A DNA stretch of 64,000 bases from an uncultured Agathobacter sp. (GCA_934307695.1 CAKRCS010000010.1:12518-76517); one strand, 5' to 3'. Numbered from the stretch's first letter, positions 35,010 through 45,083 are shown. Program-made: numbers and translations. Notes: generated by a model from the sequence alone, not told the origin.

Positions 35010-35022
35010 TCACTTGCCCTCC

Positions 35023-37326
35023 TTATCCGCGATAATAATTGATCAGGCAGCCCTTCAGGATAATCTCCTGTTCGTCCGGCGTAAGCGCACCCATCTTGAG
35101 GGTAAACGGCTCAAGCTTTCCTTCCTTCACAACGTATGCCGTAAATTCTGTCGCACCGTCTGCGATAGCCTTGCGGATATCCGGCAGGAACAGATAGTCT
35201 AAGTTCCTGAACGGAAGCTCACCCTCATCAATGATGAACGGAAGCATTCCCCAGTTGATAAGGTTGGAGCGGTAACGCTTTGTCGCATATTCATTTGCGA
35301 TATTTGCCCAGCCGCCGAGTACCTTCTGGCAGGAAGCAGCCTGCTCACGCGCAGAGCCGTCGCCCGGCTTTACCGCGAAGATCGTGCTTCCGAAGCCGAT
35401 ATTGTCGCCGAGTCTGCCATCGTGGAAGTCCTTTTCCGGGAAAGCGGCTTTGATCGCCTGCATAACCGGGGCAACCTCCTCGAATGCCTTGCCCGGACAC
35501 TCATCTGCCTCTACTGCCTTCTGTGCCTTCTGGATCGCCTTTGCTCGTCCGACATACTCCGGATCTTTTCTGGACAATGCAAACTCTGCAAGTCCAAGCG
35601 GGTTGGAGCGGAAGGACGAGGTCTCACCGGACGGGATCAGCTCATCGGTCGTGGTTACCGGATCGTGGATCTCGGATACAACCTTCAGTACAAGATTCTC
35701 CGGAAGCGCACTCATTGCCGGCCAGTCCTTGATGTTTGGTCCAAACTGGATCTCCTGATTTGGATCGGCTACACCGTGGCTGTCAAATACACGGTTCTCG
35801 TAGATCGTCTTGTCAAAGAAATACTTCGGCTTGGTGTAGTTGACATCCATATCGGTCGCTGCGGTAAGGTAGCCCTTGTTTGCTGCGGTTGCTGCGATGG
35901 AACGTGCGTCCATAAGCGCAACGGAGGATACCTGTCCGTTCTGTACCTTGGAGCCTTCGCGGTTCGGGAAGTTTCTTGTGGAGTGACGGATGGAGAAGGC
36001 ATTGTTTGCCGGAGTATCTCCTGCTCCGAAGCACGGTCCGCAGAAAGCGGTCTTCACGATCGCGCCTGTCTCAAGAAGCTTTGCTACTGCGCCGTTCTTT
36101 ACAAGCTCCATGTAGATCGGTGTGGATGCCGGATATACGCTGAGCGTAAATTCGTCTGAGCCGATGGAGGCTCCCTTTAAGATGTCGGCAGCGTCACAGA
36201 TATTTTCAAATCCACCTCCGGCACAGCCTGCAATGATACCCTGATCAACATAGAGTCTGCCGTTGTGTACCTTGCTCTTTAGATCGAGCTTAACCTTGCC
36301 GTCGAAGCTGACTTCTGCGCGCTTCTCGCAGTCGTCGAGGATGTCGAGAAGGTTCGCGTTCAGCTCCTCGATCGTGTAGGTGTTGCTCGGATGGAACGGC
36401 ATTGCGATCATTGGCTTGATCTCGCTGAGGTTGATCTCGATAAAGCTGTCATAGTAAGCAATCTCGCCCGGATTTAACTCCTCAAAGTCATCCTCTCTGC
36501 CGTGGATCTCATAAAATTCCTTTACCTTGTCGTCGGTTCTCCAGATGGAGGACAGGCAGGTGGTCTCTGTGGTCATTACGTCCACACCGATTCTAAAGTC
36601 AACGCTTAAATTGGATACGCCCGGTCCGACAAACTCCATGACCTTGTTCTTTACAAAGCCCTTGTCGAATACCTCTCCGATGATCGCAAGCGCAACGTCC
36701 TGCGGGCCTACGCCCTTCATCGGCTCTCCGGTCAGATATACGCCGACAACCTCCGGCATATCCACATCATAGGTCTTGTTCAAAAGCTGTTTTACAAGCT
36801 CCGGACCGCCCTCTCCGATCGCCATTGTACCGAGTGCGCCGTAGCGGGTGTGGGAATCGGATCCGAGGATCATCTTGCCGCCGCCTGCGAGCATCTCGCG
36901 CGCATACTGGTGGATGACTGCCTGATGAGGCGGTACATAGACTCCGCCATACTTCTTGGCACAGGTAAGTCCAAACATATGGTCATCCTCGTTGATCGTT
37001 CCGCCGACTGCACAAAGGCTGTTGTGGCAGTTGGTAAGCACATACGGGATCGGGAATCTCTCAAGTCCCGAAGCTCTTGCTGTCTGTATGATTCCAACAA
37101 AGGTAATATCATGTGAGGTCAGTTTGTCGAATTTGATCTGCAGCTTGTCCATGTTGCCGGATGTGTTGTGCGCTGCCAGAATACCGTAAGCAATCGTATT
37201 TTTCTTTGCTTCTGCAGCGTTTACGTCCTTGCCCGTCCTGCTCTTTACAGCCGCTGGTGCTTCCGGTGACTGAATGACAACGTCCTTACCGTTGATAAGG
37301 TACGCGCCCTGTTCGTATAACTTCAT
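35023..37326 (-). CDS. Aconitase-family hydratase
   Basis: 767 residues from the ATG at 37326, with GGAGGTAAA upstream. The [4Fe-4S] ligands are in [12 protein letters not shown] and in [26 protein letters not shown] is the usual aconitase substrate segment, and the C-terminal swivel domain begins near [10 protein letters not shown]. Similar Lachnospiraceae proteins are annotated simply as hydratase; the N-terminal domain carries [14 protein letters not shown], which is not typical of citrate aconitase. It may act on citrate, homocitrate or a methyl-branched analogue. No citrate synthase is near. Confidence 0.88.
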   Translation of the reverse strand: MKLYEQGAYLINGKDVVIQSPEAPAAVKSRTGKDVNAAEAKKNTIAYGILAAHNTSGNMDKLQIKFDKLTSHDITFVGIIQTARASGLERFPIPYVLTNCHNSLCAVGGTINEDDHMFGLTCAKKYGGVYVPPHQAVIHQYAREMLAGGGKMILGSDSHTRYGALGTMAIGEGGPELVKQLLNKTYDVDMPEVVGVYLTGEPMKGVGPQDVALAIIGEVFDKGFVKNKVMEFVGPGVSNLSVDFRIGVDVMTTETTCLSSIWRTDDKVKEFYEIHGREDDFEELNPGEIAYYDSFIEINLSEIKPMIAMPFHPSNTYTIEELNANLLDILDDCEKRAEVSFDGKVKLDLKSKVHNGRLYVDQGIIAGCAGGGFENICDAADILKGASIGSDEFTLSVYPASTPIYMELVKNGAVAKLLETGAIVKTAFCGPCFGAGDTPANNAFSIRHSTRNFPNREGSKVQNGQVSSVALMDARSIAATAANKGYLTAATDMDVNYTKPKYFFDKTIYENRVFDSHGVADPNQEIQFGPNIKDWPAMSALPENLVLKVVSEIHDPVTTTDELIPSGETSSFRSNPLGLAEFALSRKDPEYVGRAKAIQKAQKAVEADECPGKAFEEVAPVMQAIKAAFPEKDFHDGRLGDNIGFGSTIFAVKPGDGSAREQAASCQKVLGGWANIANEYATKRYRSNLINWGMLPFIIDEGELPFRNLDYLFLPDIRKAIADGATEFTAYVVKEGKLEPFTLKMGALTPDEQEIILKGCLINYYRG

Positions 37327-37390
37327 TGTGTTTACCTCCGTTATGATCGTTATATTTTTGGGTATAGTATATCGTTTGCGGTTATTTTTA

Positions 37391-38770
37391 TCAAGCAATT
37401 CCAAACGAAACCGTAATAATAAACAGGTCTCCGTCGATGGTCAGCGTAAATATGCCGCCCATCAGCTCGGTCAGGCTCTTTGTGATGGAAAGTCCAAGCC
37501 CGCTTCCCTCGGTCGTCCGGGAAGTCTCACCCCGGACAAAACGCTCGGTCAGAGCGCCGTTTGCCAGATCTCCCTGATAGACGTTCTTGGATATGTTCTT
37601 CATGGTAAAAACAGCTTTGTCCTTCTCCACGCCAAGTTCAACATAGACGCGCGTTTTTTCAAGCGCATATTTTGCCGCGTTGGTGTACAGATTCTCGATC
37701 GCGCGGTAGAGCTGCCGTCCATCAGCCCGGATGTAGACCGGATCGTGCGGAAGCTTCGTCACGATCGTCAGGTTTCTCGCCTCGAAACGCTCGTTGAACT
37801 CGCCGCCGGTCTGGCACAAAAGCTCCACAAAGTCGATACGCTGCATATCGAGCTTCACATTGCCGGAGCTGATCTTGGATGCCTCCACCAGATCCTCGGT
37901 AAGCTGCTTCAGCCGCTGGGATTTATCGTCCAGAATGCGGATGTACTTCTGCGCATTTTCGTTGTCGATCTCCTCCCGCTTTAGCAGGTCGACATAATTG
38001 ACAATGGATGTGAGCGGTGTCTTGATGTCGTGCGACACGTTTGTGATGAGGTCAGCTTTCATGCGCTCGTTGCGGATGCTCTTTGCAAGTGCTTCGCTCA
38101 TGCCGTCGCGGATGTGGTTGACCGCCTCCGCCATATTCTTCTCCGTCCCGTGAAACTCCTCCACCGCAAGTGTGGTGTCCAGTGCGCCGGCCGCGATCGC
38201 CTCGATCGCATCACAGATCTTCCGCTGCTCCCGCGCTTTTCTTGAGACCGGCTGATGCCGCTGCTGTGCCTCCATGCGCTCGGATATTTTGGAATAAATG
38301 GTGTACAAAAGCGTTCTTGTATACAGTATATTTGCCTTGGAGCGGCGTATGATGCTTAAGTAAAATGTCAGAAAGATGATGTCAAACAGATATGCCAGCG
38401 TTCCGGCAGCCACTAAAAGTCCTGCCAGCTCAAACTGCTGCCCTCTCAGGCGGATCGTATAGCGCAGCAGCAGCCATATCACAACAACGAATAGGACAAC
38501 AAAAACATCACCGTACACCTTGTCGATCGGGTGAAAAAATACTTCTTTTTCATCCTCGTCCCGGTATCCGGATACATTTGTCAGGTAGGCGAGCGCGATA
38601 AACGTGCCGACCAGCCCGATGACGGACAACATGCTGAATGCCATCAGGTATTCCATCTCATGCGCCCGCACCAGCGTATCCATCACAAACAGGCTGCAGA
38701 TCACCATGATCATGAACATCTGATGCAAAACTGCTGCAAATAGCTTTCTCCCCAGCGTGTATTTCTTCAT
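37391..38770 (-). CDS. Sensor histidine kinase of a two-component system
   Basis: 459 residues from the ATG at 38770. Four hydrophobic segments occupy about residues 10-150, then a HAMP-like linker. The H-box is [16 protein letters not shown] (about residue 253), the N-box [15 protein letters not shown], and the G-boxes [12 protein letters not shown]. The layout resembles VanS-like kinases. The partner regulator gene ends 4 nt upstream of the start. Signal unknown. Confidence 0.92.
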   Translation of the reverse strand: MKKYTLGRKLFAAVLHQMFMIMVICSLFVMDTLVRAHEMEYLMAFSMLSVIGLVGTFIALAYLTNVSGYRDEDEKEVFFHPIDKVYGDVFVVLFVVVIWLLLRYTIRLRGQQFELAGLLVAAGTLAYLFDIIFLTFYLSIIRRSKANILYTRTLLYTIYSKISERMEAQQRHQPVSRKAREQRKICDAIEAIAAGALDTTLAVEEFHGTEKNMAEAVNHIRDGMSEALAKSIRNERMKADLITNVSHDIKTPLTSIVNYVDLLKREEIDNENAQKYIRILDDKSQRLKQLTEDLVEASKISSGNVKLDMQRIDFVELLCQTGGEFNERFEARNLTIVTKLPHDPVYIRADGRQLYRAIENLYTNAAKYALEKTRVYVELGVEKDKAVFTMKNISKNVYQGDLANGALTERFVRGETSRTTEGSGLGLSITKSLTELMGGIFTLTIDGDLFIITVSFGIA

Positions 38771-38774
38771 AGTA

Positions 38775-39464
38775 TTAAGCCTCGATCTTGTATCCGACTC
38801 CCCATACAACCTTTAGGTATCTTGGGTCTTTGGGATTGATTTCTATTTTCTCGCGGATGTGGCGGATATGTACGGCAACCGTGTTGTCTGCCCCAATCGC
38901 CTCCTCGTTCCAGATGCTCTCGTAGATCTGGTTGATCGAGAACACTTTGCCTTTGTTCTTGATAAGCAAGAGCAGAATGTTGTACTCGATCGGTGTCAGC
39001 TTGACCTCCTCGCCGTCCACACATACCTTTTTCAGCGTATCATTGATGGTAAGTCCTCTGACCTCGTAGACCTCCTCCGCCGCTGCGTTCGCCTGATTGG
39101 AAAAGGTCGTATAGCGCCGGAGCTGGGATTTGACTCTCGCAACCAGCTCAAGCGGGTTGAATGGCTTGGTGATGTAATCGTCCGCGCCGACGTTCAAGCC
39201 GAGGATCTTGTCCGTATCCTCCGCCTTGGCGGACAGGATAATGATCGGGATGCTGCTCTCCTTGCGGATCTGCAGTGTAGCGCGCACGCCGTCTAGCTTC
39301 GGCATCATCACATCTATGATCATCAGATCGATCTTTTTCTCCTTCATCATGGCAACCGCCTGCTCGCCGTCATACGCCTTGCAGACCTCGTAGCCCTCCT
39401 GAAGCAGATAGATTTCGATCGCATCTACAATTTCTTTGTCGTCATCACATACTAAGATCGTCAC
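38775..39464 (-). CDS. OmpR-family response regulator
   Basis: 229 residues. The receiver has DDDKEI, the phospho-acceptor in IIDVMMPKLDG (about residue 52), and Lys in GADDYITKPF. The C-terminal winged helix includes LTPIEYNILLLLIKNKGKVF and VAVHIRHIREKIE. It is the partner of the kinase at 37391-38770. Confidence 0.95.
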   Translation of the reverse strand: MTILVCDDDKEIVDAIEIYLLQEGYEVCKAYDGEQAVAMMKEKKIDLMIIDVMMPKLDGVRATLQIRKESSIPIIILSAKAEDTDKILGLNVGADDYITKPFNPLELVARVKSQLRRYTTFSNQANAAAEEVYEVRGLTINDTLKKVCVDGEEVKLTPIEYNILLLLIKNKGKVFSINQIYESIWNEEAIGADNTVAVHIRHIREKIEINPKDPRYLKVVWGVGYKIEA

Positions 39465-39467
39465 GGT

Positions 39468-40223
39468 TTATTCCTTTCTGTGTGCATTGCCAAATGCCTT
39501 GCGGAAAAAGGACTTCTCCTCCTCCGGTGCATTCTTTGCCGGTTTGTTCTGGTTTGCTGTCTCTTCCTGCTTTGGTTCGTCCCCATCCGGTTCTTCCCCG
39601 GTGTCCTCTTTTTCTTCTGCAAGTCCGAGCTTTTCAAGATACTCTTTATTGACGCGAACCTCCGTTTTGCGGTTTGCGTAGATGGATGCCTTATTTTCCG
39701 GCGTTTTTCCTTCTCTGCGCTCTTTTTCCTTCTCGATCTCGCGATTGCGGTCCTCGATAAGCTTTAGGTATTTATCGGTATCGACGAGATCCTGAAGCTG
39801 GGATTTCAGCTCAAGCTGGTTCGTCTTTACAGTATGTTCTTCCTCCTTCAGCTTGCGGGCAAGCTCCTCGCAGATCGTCTCGACTGCGCTTGATGCCATG
39901 CGCATGATCTCCTGCGTGTGGCTCAACGCTTCATCCGTATACATGACAGATGCCGCGTAGATGTCCTCCGCCTTGTGGTTGGCGTTGCGGATGATCTCCT
40001 CGCCGTGCTTCTGAAATTCGCGCTCCGCGTGATCCCTACTCTGTGTGGTAAGCTCGTACTCATCCATGATCGCGTACATGCCCTTGTTCAGCTCGGATAG
40101 CAGATCGACCATCTCCTGTTTGTCGACGATCACCTTGCCCGGCTGCCCGCTTACCGGTTCACTTTTGGATAGCATAACGTGCAGGCTTCGTAATACTTTT
40201 TCTACATTGTCTTGTGCACTCAT
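39468..40223 (-). CDS. Coiled-coil protein of unknown function
   Basis: 251 residues, no membrane segment. Two heptad-rich regions (about 40-95 and 100-185) with many Glu, Lys and Arg, then an acidic Glu/Pro/Asn-rich tail (about 205-240) ending FFRKAFGNAHRKE. The layout recalls DivIVA-like or V-type stator-like proteins, but no family is recognised. It lies 3 nt before the response regulator gene, in one operon with the two-component system, so it may be a target or an accessory factor. Confidence 0.7.
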   Translation of the reverse strand: MSAQDNVEKVLRSLHVMLSKSEPVSGQPGKVIVDKQEMVDLLSELNKGMYAIMDEYELTTQSRDHAEREFQKHGEEIIRNANHKAEDIYAASVMYTDEALSHTQEIMRMASSAVETICEELARKLKEEEHTVKTNQLELKSQLQDLVDTDKYLKLIEDRNREIEKEKERREGKTPENKASIYANRKTEVRVNKEYLEKLGLAEEKEDTGEEPDGDEPKQEETANQNKPAKNAPEEEKSFFRKAFGNAHRKE

Positions 40224-40244
40224 TTTTTTAACTCCTGATCGTTC

Positions 40245-40976
40245 TTAATCATGCCGTTCGTCCGCGTTGGTGTAGCATTCGCAAAAGCGCGCGGAAAATG
40301 ACGGCTCTCTGCCTCCTGCGTATAGATGGGAGGTGTCCCCGAAGCCGCTGACGCGGAAGGATGCGATGCCTTCCCGCCGTTCTTCCGTGATCGCGGTCGT
40401 GACCGAGGTCGGCGCCGCGCAGAAATTATGCCACAGGATCATCGGTGATACATGTGCAAGATGACTGACCAGCACACATTCCAGTCCAAAATGGCAGAAG
40501 AATACCAGCGTGTCGTTGTTGGGCTTCTCCGCCCGGTAATAGTTGCCTTCCCGCACATATCCGTGCCCGGCGAGCAGTCCGTCGAGGCTTTTACATACCA
40601 TGTCGTAGGTTTCTCTCACATGCCCCTGCCGCATGATCTCAGTGTCCGCCCATGTGTCTACGTCGTAATATTTCGGCTCTGTTGTCCAGTCCTGCGGGAG
40701 CCAGTCCCAGCAGACGGGTGACAGTGCTTCGCTGTCCGGACGGTAGATCTTTGGTGGAAATTCCTGCAGCCAGTCCATCGTCTCGGCGGTTCTTCCGAGC
40801 CTTTTTAGGGTGCAGGATGCGGTGTCCTGTGCTCGTCCGAGCGGGGACACATAGAAGTCCCTGACTTCGAGCCTGCAGATGCGGTCTGCGACCAGCTCGG
40901 CTTCTTTCCAGCCTGTTTCGGTTAATGTATCGTGTTCATAGTCCGGATCTCCATGCCGGACGATTACCAGTCTCAT
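40245..40976 (-). CDS. Histidine phosphatase family protein
   Basis: 243 residues. The N-terminal motif LVIVRHGDPDY holds the catalytic His (RHG), followed by DFYVSPLGRAQDTASCTL, the second conserved arginine segment, and FFCHFGLECV with the later His. The members hydrolyse phosphate monoesters; substrate unknown. It is the first gene of the operon with the coiled-coil protein and the two-component system, 21 nt upstream. Confidence 0.85.
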   Translation of the reverse strand: MRLVIVRHGDPDYEHDTLTETGWKEAELVADRICRLEVRDFYVSPLGRAQDTASCTLKRLGRTAETMDWLQEFPPKIYRPDSEALSPVCWDWLPQDWTTEPKYYDVDTWADTEIMRQGHVRETYDMVCKSLDGLLAGHGYVREGNYYRAEKPNNDTLVFFCHFGLECVLVSHLAHVSPMILWHNFCAAPTSVTTAITEERREGIASFRVSGFGDTSHLYAGGREPSFSARFCECYTNADERHD

Positions 40977-41010
40977 AGTGTGCCTCCTGTTTCTAATCTA
41001 TAATGGTTGG

Positions 41011-41547
41011 CTGCGGGTTTATTTATATTGTATACATGATGCAGCGTATTTTGGTGCTGCTCCTTTTGGGAAAAAGCACCACCGCAAATTGCGAAATTCT
41101 AGTACAACCGTCCGGCGGTTTATTTATAAGTTCTGTCTTTTATAGGTTTGAGCACTCCAGCCCGGCGGTTCGCGGCAGAAAGACTTGCAATTCGAGAACT
41201 TTTGTGTTCTTCTTGCGGGCGGATTTTGGGAAATGTGAGCATGCCCTTCATCTGTTTGAGCTAGCCGTGTTGCTATATAGAAATCGTACATAGCGAGTTT
41301 TGAAGGGCATGCTCTAATATCAACTTCACAAAAACGCCCGCTTAGAAGAACTAAAAAGTTTGAGTGCAATCTTTCTGCCACGGACAGTCGGGCGTGGAGT
41401 GTCAAAGCCAACAAAAGACACAACCCTATCACCGCCGGAACGGTTGAAAGAATTTCTGCAATTTTTGTGGAATCGCTTTTTCTAAAAGGAGCAGCGTCAA
41501 AATACGATTTCACGATGATAACTCGAGAATATAAATAAATCCCGCAA
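41011..41547. repeat. 537-bp imperfect palindrome (inverted-repeat element)
   Basis: Two arms of about 265 bp face each other around a 50-bp centre. Matching pairs run in register throughout: TGCGGG(A)TTTATTTATATT at the two ends; CGTATTTTG, GCTGCTCCTTTT and GAAAAAGC at 41045-41077 against 41475-41506; the block with GGCAGAAAGA at 41172-41220 against 41335-41381; and a perfect 14-bp GAGCATGCCCTTCA at 41237-41250 against its complement at 41301-41314. By eye roughly three quarters of the positions match. Reading frames of 96 and 129 codons on the two strands are products of the same sequence and look like no protein I know. Confidence 0.9.
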
Positions 41548-41564
41548 CCTCTAGTCTACAACAA

Positions 41565-41582
41565 AGGCAGGCGTTGCCTCCC
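41565..41582 (-). terminator. Possible small terminator after tRNA-Pro
   Basis: AGGCA and TGCCT arms, 5-nt loop, then TTTGTTG on the minus strand. Confidence 0.35.
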
Positions 41583-41591
41583 GGATAATCA

Positions 41592-41668
41592 GTCGGGATA
41601 ACAGGATTCGAACCTGCGACCTCACGGCCCCCAGCCGTGCGCTCTAACCAAACTGAGCCACATCCCGA
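41592..41668 (-). tRNA. tRNA-Pro (anticodon GGG)
   Basis: 77-nt cloverleaf: acceptor TCGGGAT/ATCCCGA, D arm with GCTCAG and GAGC, anticodon stem CACGG/CCGTG with loop CTGGGGG, T arm GCAGG TTCGAAT CCTGT. The discriminator position is C in the genome and CCA is not encoded. Confidence 0.95.
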
Positions 41669-41772
41669 TAACCTGTCTGCATAGTGCAAACAGGATTGTA
41701 TATTTCATAGAAAAACATAGCAGACATTCGGGAACATTGCAACCGGATGTGCGTATGGATTTTGCATCTTTT

Positions 41773-43143
41773 TTATAATCCATCCAAGTTCAGGTTCACG
41801 ATCAGTTTTCCTATTTTCTGCTCCTTCAAAAGATAGCTCATATAGATTGGAAGATATGTCACTGCTCCCTCCTGTTCTACATTAGCGGCAGAAAATACAT
41901 AAGCCTTCTCGATATGATAATCAGGGATTTTCATAAAATTATCTAACGCTTTGTGTACCTTATAGGATTGCCCGGATTTTACCTCGATCGGAACAGCTTT
42001 TCCCCCGATCTCGATCAGCGCATCCAATTCCCCTATATTCTTCTTTTTGCAAAAATACGGTTCAAATCCATTCGCCGTTAATTGCTGCACAACTGCATTT
42101 TCAAAATGAGCGCCGTTATTTACTTCGCCATTCTTATTAATTAATTCTATTTTTGTTTCTGCCGGATATTCACTGGTAAGCAATCCCGTGTCATTGGAAA
42201 AAAGCCGGAATACATTGCTGCTTTTACTTGCCTTAAGAGGAATGACCGGAGCCTCTACATTATAAACAGGCAGAACGACACCGGCATCTTTTAACCATAA
42301 AAAGCTGTTCTCATACCGGTCGAACTTCAACTCCTTATCCAGCATTGTAAAAACAAATTTCTTATTCTGTTTATTTAATTCTGCCGGAATGACATCGTAT
42401 ATGGATATCAGCTTCAGCTTCTTGTCCTCTCTCTCGTATTGGGAAAAATCCTCTTTGTACAACGCTACTATGTCTCTTTGTACTTTATCAACCTCGCGGA
42501 TATCCTTTGTAGCAATATAAGTTTTTACAGCATCCGGCATTCCACCGACAATAAGATATATAAAAAACAGTGATAATAATTTTTGATGTATAAATTCATC
42601 CACCGGCTGACAGGTTTCAAATTTCTCTTTTAGCATGTCTAGCGTTATATTCGATACGTTATTTGCCACCATAAACTCTTCAAAGTCCATAGGATACATC
42701 CTAAGAACCGTCAAATATCCAACCGGAACTGATGCAATTCCTTTAAGTTCCACCCCCAGCAGGGAACCGCTCATCACATATTTAAAGCTGCCTTCCTCTA
42801 CAAGAAATTTTATCTTTGTCACTATTTCCGGACATTTTTGGATTTCATCAAAAAAGACTATCGTTTCCTGCGGTTTGCAGTCTTCCGGCATGATCATCTT
42901 CAATTTCACCAGAAAATCTTCCGCACTCATTTTTGCATTAAGGTAATCAACCATATCCGGCTGATCTATAAAATTGATTTCAAACTTAGTGTATCCGCTT
43001 TTGGCAATTTCTTCCCTTATAAGCCAAGTTTTACCGATCTGCCTTGCGCCTATCACCAACAATGCCTTGTTAGAATTTTTCATCCATTCTTCTATGGTGA
43101 TTGAATCTTTTCTATACATAATCTCTGCCCTCCTTTTTAACAA
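41773..43143 (-). CDS. AAA_14 / DUF4143 ATPase
   Basis: 456 residues from ATG at 43143, or 448 from the second Met. Walker A is LLVIGARQIGKTWLI, Walker B is ETIVFFDEIQKCPEI, and the arginine-finger-like SGSLLGVELK segment follows. The C-terminal DUF4143 domain has the PD-(D/E)XK-like GELDALIEIGGKAVPIEVKS motif. Such proteins are common in Bacteroidetes and Clostridia, have no clear role, and are often near mobile DNA. Four spaced repeats lie just upstream and may control it. Confidence 0.9.
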   Translation of the reverse strand: MLKRRAEIMYRKDSITIEEWMKNSNKALLVIGARQIGKTWLIREEIAKSGYTKFEINFIDQPDMVDYLNAKMSAEDFLVKLKMIMPEDCKPQETIVFFDEIQKCPEIVTKIKFLVEEGSFKYVMSGSLLGVELKGIASVPVGYLTVLRMYPMDFEEFMVANNVSNITLDMLKEKFETCQPVDEFIHQKLLSLFFIYLIVGGMPDAVKTYIATKDIREVDKVQRDIVALYKEDFSQYEREDKKLKLISIYDVIPAELNKQNKKFVFTMLDKELKFDRYENSFLWLKDAGVVLPVYNVEAPVIPLKASKSSNVFRLFSNDTGLLTSEYPAETKIELINKNGEVNNGAHFENAVVQQLTANGFEPYFCKKKNIGELDALIEIGGKAVPIEVKSGQSYKVHKALDNFMKIPDYHIEKAYVFSAANVEQEGAVTYLPIYMSYLLKEQKIGKLIVNLNLDGL

Positions 43144-43150
43144 TATATCT

Positions 43151-43265
43151 TTTGCCCCGTTTTTTCAACATAATTTATGTGATTTTGCCCCGTTTTTTGT
43201 TGTTATTATAGATATTTTTGCCCCGTTTTTCTAAAATATTTCTTGTAGAACAATTCTTTGCCCCG
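43151..43265. repeat. Four iteron-like repeats upstream of the ATPase gene
   Basis: TTTTGCCCCGTTTTT-like units with CCCC at 43155, 43188, 43221 and 43261, so the first three are exactly 33 bp apart and the fourth 40 bp. The last copy is shortened to CTTTGCCCCG. They lie directly before the ATG at 43143. Confidence 0.85.
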
Positions 43266-43292
43266 AAATTGCAATAAGAATAGCGCGGCATA

Positions 43293-43333
43293 AAGCAAAA
43301 AACAGATGAAAGTCTTTACACGCTTCCATCTGC
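43293..43333 (-). terminator. Terminator after the acetyltransferase remnant
   Basis: CAGATGAAAG and CTTCCATCTG arms around an AT-rich loop, then TTTTTTGC on the minus strand. Confidence 0.65.
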
Positions 43334-43349
43334 TTCAATATACCTAATT

Positions 43350-43548
43350 TTATTTGACTGCCATATATAGCATCAAGGATAGCTCTATCTCATCTTCATC
43401 CATCATTCCAGTCTCTTTAAAACCTTTGTTCTTATATAAATTTAATGCATGAATATTGTCCATATTACAGGTTAATGTTACTTTGTCCGATGCTCCAAAG
43501 GGTTTCGTTTTAATGTACTCAATCGTCAGATCCAATGCAATACTTCCA
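43350..43548 (-). pseudogene. GNAT acetyltransferase, C-terminal remnant
   Basis: The last ~65 codons of an acetyltransferase: GSIALDLTIEYIKTKPFG, then CNMDNIHALNLYKNKGF. The N-terminal two thirds, with most of the acetyl-CoA site, are missing, and an in-frame stop lies just upstream of the Gly-Ser-Ile segment. A TTG could serve as a start at 43535, but the product would lack the fold. Confidence 0.75.
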
Positions 43549-43569
43549 TACTAATAAGTTGTGAAATTC

Positions 43570-43683
43570 TTATCTGGTAAAATTGCAAAAGCATAAAATC
43601 AAGAATGTAATTCTCATGACCTTGGCAACCGATTTATTCGCGTGCTTTTCATTCTGTACCAGAACTCCTCCCCGTTCTTCCAT
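43570..43683 (-). pseudogene. N-terminal remnant of a membrane sensor gene
   Basis: 37 codons with a good ribosome binding site (GGGAGG). The start reads MEERGGVLVQNEKHANKSVA and continues into a hydrophobic segment (VMRITFLILCFCN) that ends in a stop. This resembles the beginning of Lachnospiraceae signalling proteins with an N-terminal membrane helix (GGDEF or chemotaxis type), cut off after the first helix. The identity of the parent gene is from memory and tentative. Confidence 0.5.
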
Positions 43684-44087
43684 ATCATCTAACCTCCCAT
43701 ATAAATTTTAGGTGATTTATCACAATAATTACTCTATCGTTAATTGATTTCATTGTCTAGATACAGATAACTAACATGCATTAAATCGGTACCAAGATGC
43801 ATGATAATTGAATTTTCTACAATACTGCGTCATTTTTATCTGTATATATCTTTCTGCACATTTTTCAGTGCAGGAGTTCCCCAAGCAACGGTTCTTACTT
43901 CTATCCAGAGGTACCTGTGGAGAAGCTGCGTTCCTATCGGAAGAAGCAGTAAATGTTATGGCATAGGCTCAGAAACTGTGATAAGCTGTATCTATGTGAA
44001 ATAGAATTGTTAAAAACTTCTATCGGCTTTTCCGGTAAAAGTACAACACAGCAGACAAAAATAGACAGACATTAAGGGGAAACAGAC
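43684..44087. other. Degenerate intergenic region
   Basis: No intact gene. Two short frames overlap near 43870-43955; one ends in NGSYFYPEVPVEKLRSYRKKQ, followed by a stop, which looks like the tail of a lost protein. The ribosome binding site of the reductase gene (AAGGGGAAA) closes the region. Confidence 0.4.
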
Positions 44088-45083
44088 ATGTATACAGCAT
44101 CCAAAGAAAGATATACAACTATGGAATACAACCGCTGCGGAAACAGCGGACTTCTCTTACCGAAAGTGTCACTGGGACTGTGGCATAATTTCGGAGATAC
44201 GGCAAATTTTGAAAACATGAAAAAGCTTTGCTTTACCGCTTTTGATAACGGCATTACACAGTTTGACCTGGCAAATAATTATGGCCCGCTTCCGGGAAGC
44301 GCCGAGAAGAATTTCGGACTTATCTTAAAAGAGGCTTTGGGAGCATACAGGGATGAACTGATTATCACAACGAAAGCCGGATATGACATGTGGGAGGGGC
44401 CTTACGGAAACTGGGGAAGCCGGAAATATCTTCTTGCCAGTCTGGATCAGAGCCTGAAACGTATGGGACTGGAATACGTGGATATTTTCTACCATCACAG
44501 AATGGATCCCGATACGCCGCTGGAAGAAACGATGGGTGCGCTGGCAAGCGCCGTACAGAGCGGTAAAGCAATCTATGTGGGACTTTCCAACTACGATGGA
44601 GAAGCTTTAAAAAAAGCGGCAGCTATCCTGCAGGACATGCGTTGCCCGTTTGTAATTAACCAGAATAAATATTCTATTTTTGACAGGACAGTGGAAAAGA
44701 ATGGTTTGAAAAAAGCAACCGCCGAGCTGCAGAAGGGGCTGATTACATTCAGTCCACTTGAACAGGGACAACTCACGGACCGTTATCTCAACGGAATTCC
44801 GGAAGACAGCCGCATCCGGACAGACGGCAGATTTTTAAACGAAAGCTCGCTTAGTGAACACAGACTGGAGCAGATCCGAAGACTGAACAATCTTGCCGGC
44901 GAGCGTGGAGAGAAGCTTGCGGATATGGCACTCGGCTGGCTCCTTTGGCACAAAGAAGTGACCAGTGTTTTGATCGGCGCATCCAATCCGCAGCAGATTT
45001 TGGACAACATAAAAGCTATTTCCTGCGCACCTTTTACGGAAGAAGAGCTAACGCTGATTGATGAAATTTCGGAAGCAAGATAA
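44088..45083 (+). CDS. Aldo/keto reductase (YghZ-like)
   Basis: 331 residues. The catalytic tetrad is visible: Asp in QFDLANNYG, Tyr in the same segment, Lys in TTKAGYDMW, and His in YHHRMDPDT. The N-terminal strand MEYNRCGNSGLLLPKVSLGL and the NADP site region GASNPQQILDNI complete the barrel. The GPLPGSAEKNFG segment places it near the L-glyceraldehyde-3-phosphate reductase/Kv-beta-like group. A second Met at about residue 12 could also serve as start, but the first has the ribosome binding site. Confidence 0.92.
   Translation: MYTASKERYTTMEYNRCGNSGLLLPKVSLGLWHNFGDTANFENMKKLCFTAFDNGITQFDLANNYGPLPGSAEKNFGLILKEALGAYRDELIITTKAGYDMWEGPYGNWGSRKYLLASLDQSLKRMGLEYVDIFYHHRMDPDTPLEETMGALASAVQSGKAIYVGLSNYDGEALKKAAAILQDMRCPFVINQNKYSIFDRTVEKNGLKKATAELQKGLITFSPLEQGQLTDRYLNGIPEDSRIRTDGRFLNESSLSEHRLEQIRRLNNLAGERGEKLADMALGWLLWHKEVTSVLIGASNPQQILDNIKAISCAPFTEEELTLIDEISEAR

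Noticed and set aside
41124..41513. A 129-codon reading frame on the minus strand across the large palindrome
   Set aside because: It crosses both arms and the loop, so the sequence reads partly as its own complement. No ribosome binding site and no recognisable domain.
43151..43265. CRISPR array
   Set aside because: Repeats are too short and the spacing of 33 bp leaves AT-rich gaps of about 18 bp with no sign of spacers; no cas genes are present.
43801..44004. A 67-codon frame on the plus strand upstream of the aldo/keto reductase
   Set aside because: No ribosome binding site or domain. A second frame through the same bases looks more protein-like at its end, so this is probably decayed coding DNA.
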